A stretch of 64,000 nucleotides of DNA, taken from positions 11,789,503 to 11,853,502 of the forward strand of contig NC_045143.1 in assembly GCF_008831285.2 (NCBI RefSeq). Reading direction: 5' to 3'. A program made the position numbers and the translations under genes. Shown here piece by piece: positions 60,761 to 64,000 of this stretch. The notes beneath the pieces are model-generated. The model did no database searches. It saw only the letters and a list, made by a program, of their open reading frames with translations, and had not been told where the DNA came from. This DNA comes from Nymphaea colorata. Taxonomy: Eukaryota > Streptophyta > Magnoliopsida > Nymphaeales > Nymphaeaceae. Each line of letters opens with the position of its first letter. The first letter of the stretch is position 1.

Positions 60761-62245
60761 GAGATCTCTGACGTTTCTTGAACAAGTGCCAAAAACGAAC
60801 ATGTTAGAGCGAAAGAGACGTAACTGAAGCCATTCGTGCATCGTTCGTCCTCCAAGAAGTGCTTCTGCAACTTTCACCTTCGACCCTCCATTACAATTGA
60901 TCTCCTCTGCATCGGCTGTGGCACCTGCTCGTTCGCCCGATGCTTGCGTTCTCACTGAAATAACCCAAGCTCCTTCGCTCAACGCTCATTCTCCAATCGC
61001 ACGAATGTTCATTCCCCCTGAAGCTTCTCACGCCCTTGATCATCTCTATCCGGCGACTAGATCTTCTCCCTCGATCCTCTCTGCTTGATGATAGAATGGT
61101 CGTGAATCAGGAACAAGGTCTGCATCTCTTTCCACCTCTCTATCCCCTTCCTATTCTTATGCTGTTTTTTTGTTTTCGTTTGACATTATTGGTTAATTGC
61201 AATATATTGGGGTTTTTTGCTTTTGATTTGGGATTAGGGCATTAAATCTCTTGACTGATATAGTGTCCAGTGTCTTGATGGATTCTTCTTCCATCCTTTC
61301 TGGAGTGCATTATATTTATTTTGTCATTGGCTTAGTTAATTCACGAAGATACTTATGCTTTCAATTTGTTACTCCAATGTTGTATTATTTGCAATCTATT
61401 TTCTTTATCTAGGACTTCTTTAACGTCGATTTCTTTGTGTGTGCCCCCCGACTTTTTTTTAGTTCGGGTAAGAAGAGTTGCCGCGTTGCAACGTGACATG
61501 GATACGTGGGTTTAGCCCACGTACCCGCTCCCACATGCCAACACGCAGATACAGGTGGGGACATGCAAAAAAATAAACTATCAATTAAATGTTTTTTTTT
61601 ATTTTATTATTTTTTGTGATGCATTCAATTATTTTCATGAACAATCCTTTCAAATACTCAGCACTTTTGTGATACTCAAACTTTCTTATGAGATTGTAAG
61701 AGTGAATTATTAATTTAATATTTTTTATTTTATTATTTTTTAGAATATAAAATTTACCGTATTCGCATATCCAAAATTTTTAAAATTGTCGTGTTCGTAC
61801 TTGTATTGTAGTAATTTTTAAAATTGTCGTGTTCGTACTTGTATTGTAGTACTCGTACCCATATCGTACTCGTATCCATATGACATAGCTGCTTAGTTAG
61901 TAGTTCCTTCCAAATATTATATGGGAAAATATATTGAATGTGACAATCACTAGTTCCTGTTGCACTTGAGGTTTGCGAGCTTCTAATGTCAACGATGAGG
62001 TTCTCAGAATTTCAAAATATGTGCCCATATAGAAAAATATAGGTAGAGCTGCAATTACTGCTCGTCTGAAGTGAGTTTTGACACTTCATTCATAAATTTG
62101 TTGTTATTCAATTGCTCTGCATGAACTTTGATTCTTTTGTGGCTGTTGGTCCAATTTTATATTAGTGAATCAACCCCAAACGAGTACAGGACCCCTGCTT
62201 TTTTCAGTTAAGTTTTAGATTTGTTCTTTTATAGTCATTTTATAG
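60761..62245. other. no gene supported; 38-bp tandem repeat at 61775-61850
   Basis: A less AT-rich, C-rich stretch at 60800-61110 looks like a leader or exon but has no recognised coding family. A 38-bp unit (aatttttaaaattgtcgtg...) is duplicated at 61775 and 61813. Confidence 0.45.
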
Positions 62246-62249
62246 TCAT

Positions 62250-62660
62250 ACAAAACGCATTTTTTTTCGAAAAAATGAGAAAAAATGCGATAAATTAAAT
62301 GGCCATTCAAAACTTTAAAAAACATGTTTTTTGAAAAAAAACGTAAAAAAAAACTTATTTTTAATTTTTTTTCGCATTTTTCCTGTTTTTGTGCGTTTTT
62401 TTTGCTTTTTCATTTTTTCAGTTTTTTTAATGCCAAATAGATTTCTTTTTATTTTTTATTTTTTATTTGTTGTAGATCTTCTTATCTTTTGATGTTTGTG
62501 TTATTAGTTTTTCATTTATTTCTTTCGTCAACTTTTAGTTTTTTAAAATTTTTAAAATTTATCGTATTTTTCCTGTTTTTTTTCCATTGTTTTTAAGTTC
62601 ACCATATTATACCCAAAAAAAACTTCGGAGTCTAGATGTTATTTGTGACTATTAACTTCT
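62250..62660. repeat. T-rich dispersed repeat, second copy (see 5470-5935)
   Basis: Shares 'tttttaatgccaaa', 'ttcaccatattatacc' and the overall order with the P4H intron copy. An internal inverted pair of T/A runs (cgcatttttttt / aaaaaatgcg) is present at 62258-62292. Confidence 0.6.
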
Positions 62661-62983
62661 GACCTTTGTGACTATTAACCTCTGACGTAGGCTAATAGCA
62701 TTCTTGAGTTGGTTCTCAAATTATGGTGCTACCATATATGAGTTTACAAGATATAACTTACTGGATCGAACTGTAGCTGGGGGATTGAGCAAAGATTTAT
62801 TTGTCTTCCAAATGCTTTGCCGAATCACCAAAGCTATCCCTTGAGATTTCAGTAGGGTCTACACTTCTGTAGTTAAAAAGCATCCCTAGCTGAACGATTT
62901 CTTGTTGAAATACATTTTTGTTCTGTTCACTTTCAGTTTTACGTTATAACACTTTTTAGAATCCATGATATGATGCTTCCTGC

Positions 62984-63393
62984 TTAATCTAACCTCCTTA
63001 ACATATACTCTACCTGAACATATTTTGTCAATGGCATGATCCAATCAGCATAGATAACAGCAACCAAGCTTGGCTGGATTTCTGTACTTCAATTCAACAG
63101 ATTTGGGACCATTTAAGTCCACCTCTTGTCCACAGAGCTTTGCCTTGGTTTCCACTCTCTGCGCAACTGCTGGTTCCACTGCCTCGTATTTCAGCAGATT
63201 CATCTGCTGAGCCCTGTCCTGAATATCATTTTTCTTTTTGTAATGCTTGATGAAGTGGTATCTCCTAAAAATCAAAACAACATCCAGGGCGAGACCCTAC
63301 TTGGGCCTCAATTGCAGTTCTGTAAACAGCTGGTGACTCTTGGAACTTTGCCTCAGCTACAAACTTTCCGTAGTGGATTCTCTTAGAGAGTGC
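62984..63393 (-). CDS. chorismate mutase, last two exons, frameshifted (5' part outside window)
   Basis: Chorismate mutase converts chorismate to prephenate in Phe/Tyr synthesis, in plastid or cytosol. Minus-strand exon 63393-63301 (31 codons) reads ALSKRIHYGKFVAEAKFQ to AIEAQ, with acceptor ttttacag and donor gtaggg. The next exon, 63218-62984, begins DRAQQMNLLKYEAVEP and continues RVETKAKLCGQEV. The conserved end YADWIMPLTKYVQVEYMLRR-LD-stop lies one frame off. The exon is 235 nt from a phase-0 start, so it carries one base too many, placed by the alignment at an A run (plus-strand ttt, 63079-63081). Read literally, translation ends early after KLGCCYLC. A real allele defect, a pseudogene or a base-call error are all possible. 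Upstream exons were not found up to 64000. Confidence 0.88.
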
Positions 63394-64000
63394 CTGTAAA
63401 AGTGAGTAAAATGTATAAAGAGACTGGAACAAGTGAACCTGTGCTTTGAAATCTACTATTCTAATGCTGTACTTTTTTTCATTTGGAAAGTCCATGTGAT
63501 TGAATAGAACTTCATGCTGATAGTTGCAAATAACAGGTCTACCTATAAGAGCCTGTGATTGCAGCCACCAATTACTTGTACATGGCCCTTTGCAGCCTTA
63601 GCCAAAATGAAGATGCAAGAACAAGGCACATCGTTTGCAAGGTTATAAAAAGGATTGCAGCATATGCTTCCAACAGTTAAAGTCTCACCTCACATCTCGC
63701 CAAGGTTTATTAATCTTTGATTTTTCAATTGCTTAGAGATTGGCATAATTGATTCCAATACTAATTTGAAGTCCCTATCAGTCAAAAAATTGTGCTTTGT
63801 AGTACTTGGTGAATACAGTTAAAGGCGCTGCAACGTTAATGTTTCCACTTTCCTTATTTCAGCACTAGACTTCCCTGCCCAGCGACATGAACACAATAAG
63901 ATACAGACCATGGCATCAAAAGGTTGTGATCCCTTTTGACTGAAAAGCAAGAAAAACATTGTTGCGTGCTATGGTTTGATTGTTCAATTCAATCACTCGG
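63394..64000 (-). other. probable chorismate mutase intron or 5' flank
   Basis: I looked on the minus strand for the exon that normally precedes ALSKRIHYG and did not find it. The intron therefore exceeds 600 bp, or the locus is truncated. Confidence 0.4.

Noticed and set aside
60692-61110. C-rich stretch ending ATGGTCGTGAATCAGGAACAAG-like, possible first exon
   Set aside because: The donor (gtctgc) is poor, the peptide is only seven codons, and no following exon is seen.
1-64000. CRISPR arrays, operons, bacterial-type systems
   Set aside because: The window is plant nuclear DNA; the tandem repeats present are microsatellites or local duplications without spacer structure.

Overview
This is a nuclear window from a flowering plant. 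The evidence is GT-AG spliced genes of plant-specific families (prolyl 4-hydroxylase with a ShKT tail, GUB_WAK-type wall protein, AGC-VIII kinase with DFD in place of DFG, chorismate mutase), long AT-rich introns and intergenic DNA, and many plant repeat types (hAT and PIF/Harbinger MITEs, tRNA-derived SINEs, Ty1/copia, endogenous caulimovirid). I cannot name the species; nothing points to a grass.

Layout. 1-449 may hold the last two exons of an unknown upstream gene. 1181-2335 is a GC-rich block of hAT-like non-autonomous DNA. 2718-6276 (+) is a complete eight-exon prolyl 4-hydroxylase gene of 299 codons. 6.3-17.9 kb is gene-poor: a SINE with a microsatellite tail, a decayed PIF/Harbinger transposase (minus strand, 10.4-11.1 kb) and a short hAT element with perfect 8-bp target duplications. 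17981-19455 (+) encodes a secreted, C-terminally anchored GUB_WAK protein without a kinase domain. 20-24 kb is repeats, including a 790-bp PIF/Harbinger MITE flanked by TAA and two copies of an unclassified repeat that recurs at 39.7-40.5 kb.

24.1-35.25 kb is the most unusual part: a heap of endogenous pararetrovirus (Caulimoviridae-like) fragments in both orientations. It has at least four copies of one promoter block, a perfect 12-nt tRNA-Met primer-binding site, two zinc-knuckle copies, three copies of RNase H parts, one RT/RNase H block, local tandem duplications and a 32-bp perfect inverted repeat. A piece of apparently cellular DNA lies between two viral copies: a promoter with paired CACGTG motifs plus a first coding exon with a good splice donor. 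All viral reading frames are broken.

35-44 kb is mostly non-coding. 44913-48797 (+) is a complete two-exon D6PK-like AGC-VIII kinase gene (567 aa). 52.1-57.7 kb is a degenerate Ty1/copia element, interrupted at 56897-57228 by a 332-bp hAT element with an 8-bp target duplication. 59032-59274 (+) is a small single-exon gene of the MAPK-kinase-substrate family (80 aa). 62984-63393 (-) holds the last two exons of a chorismate mutase gene, with a 1-nt insertion that shifts the frame before the conserved C terminus; the rest of that gene would lie beyond 64000.

The genes share no pathway; this is ordinary gene-sparse plant chromatin in which transposable and viral remnants make up most of the recognisable sequence.
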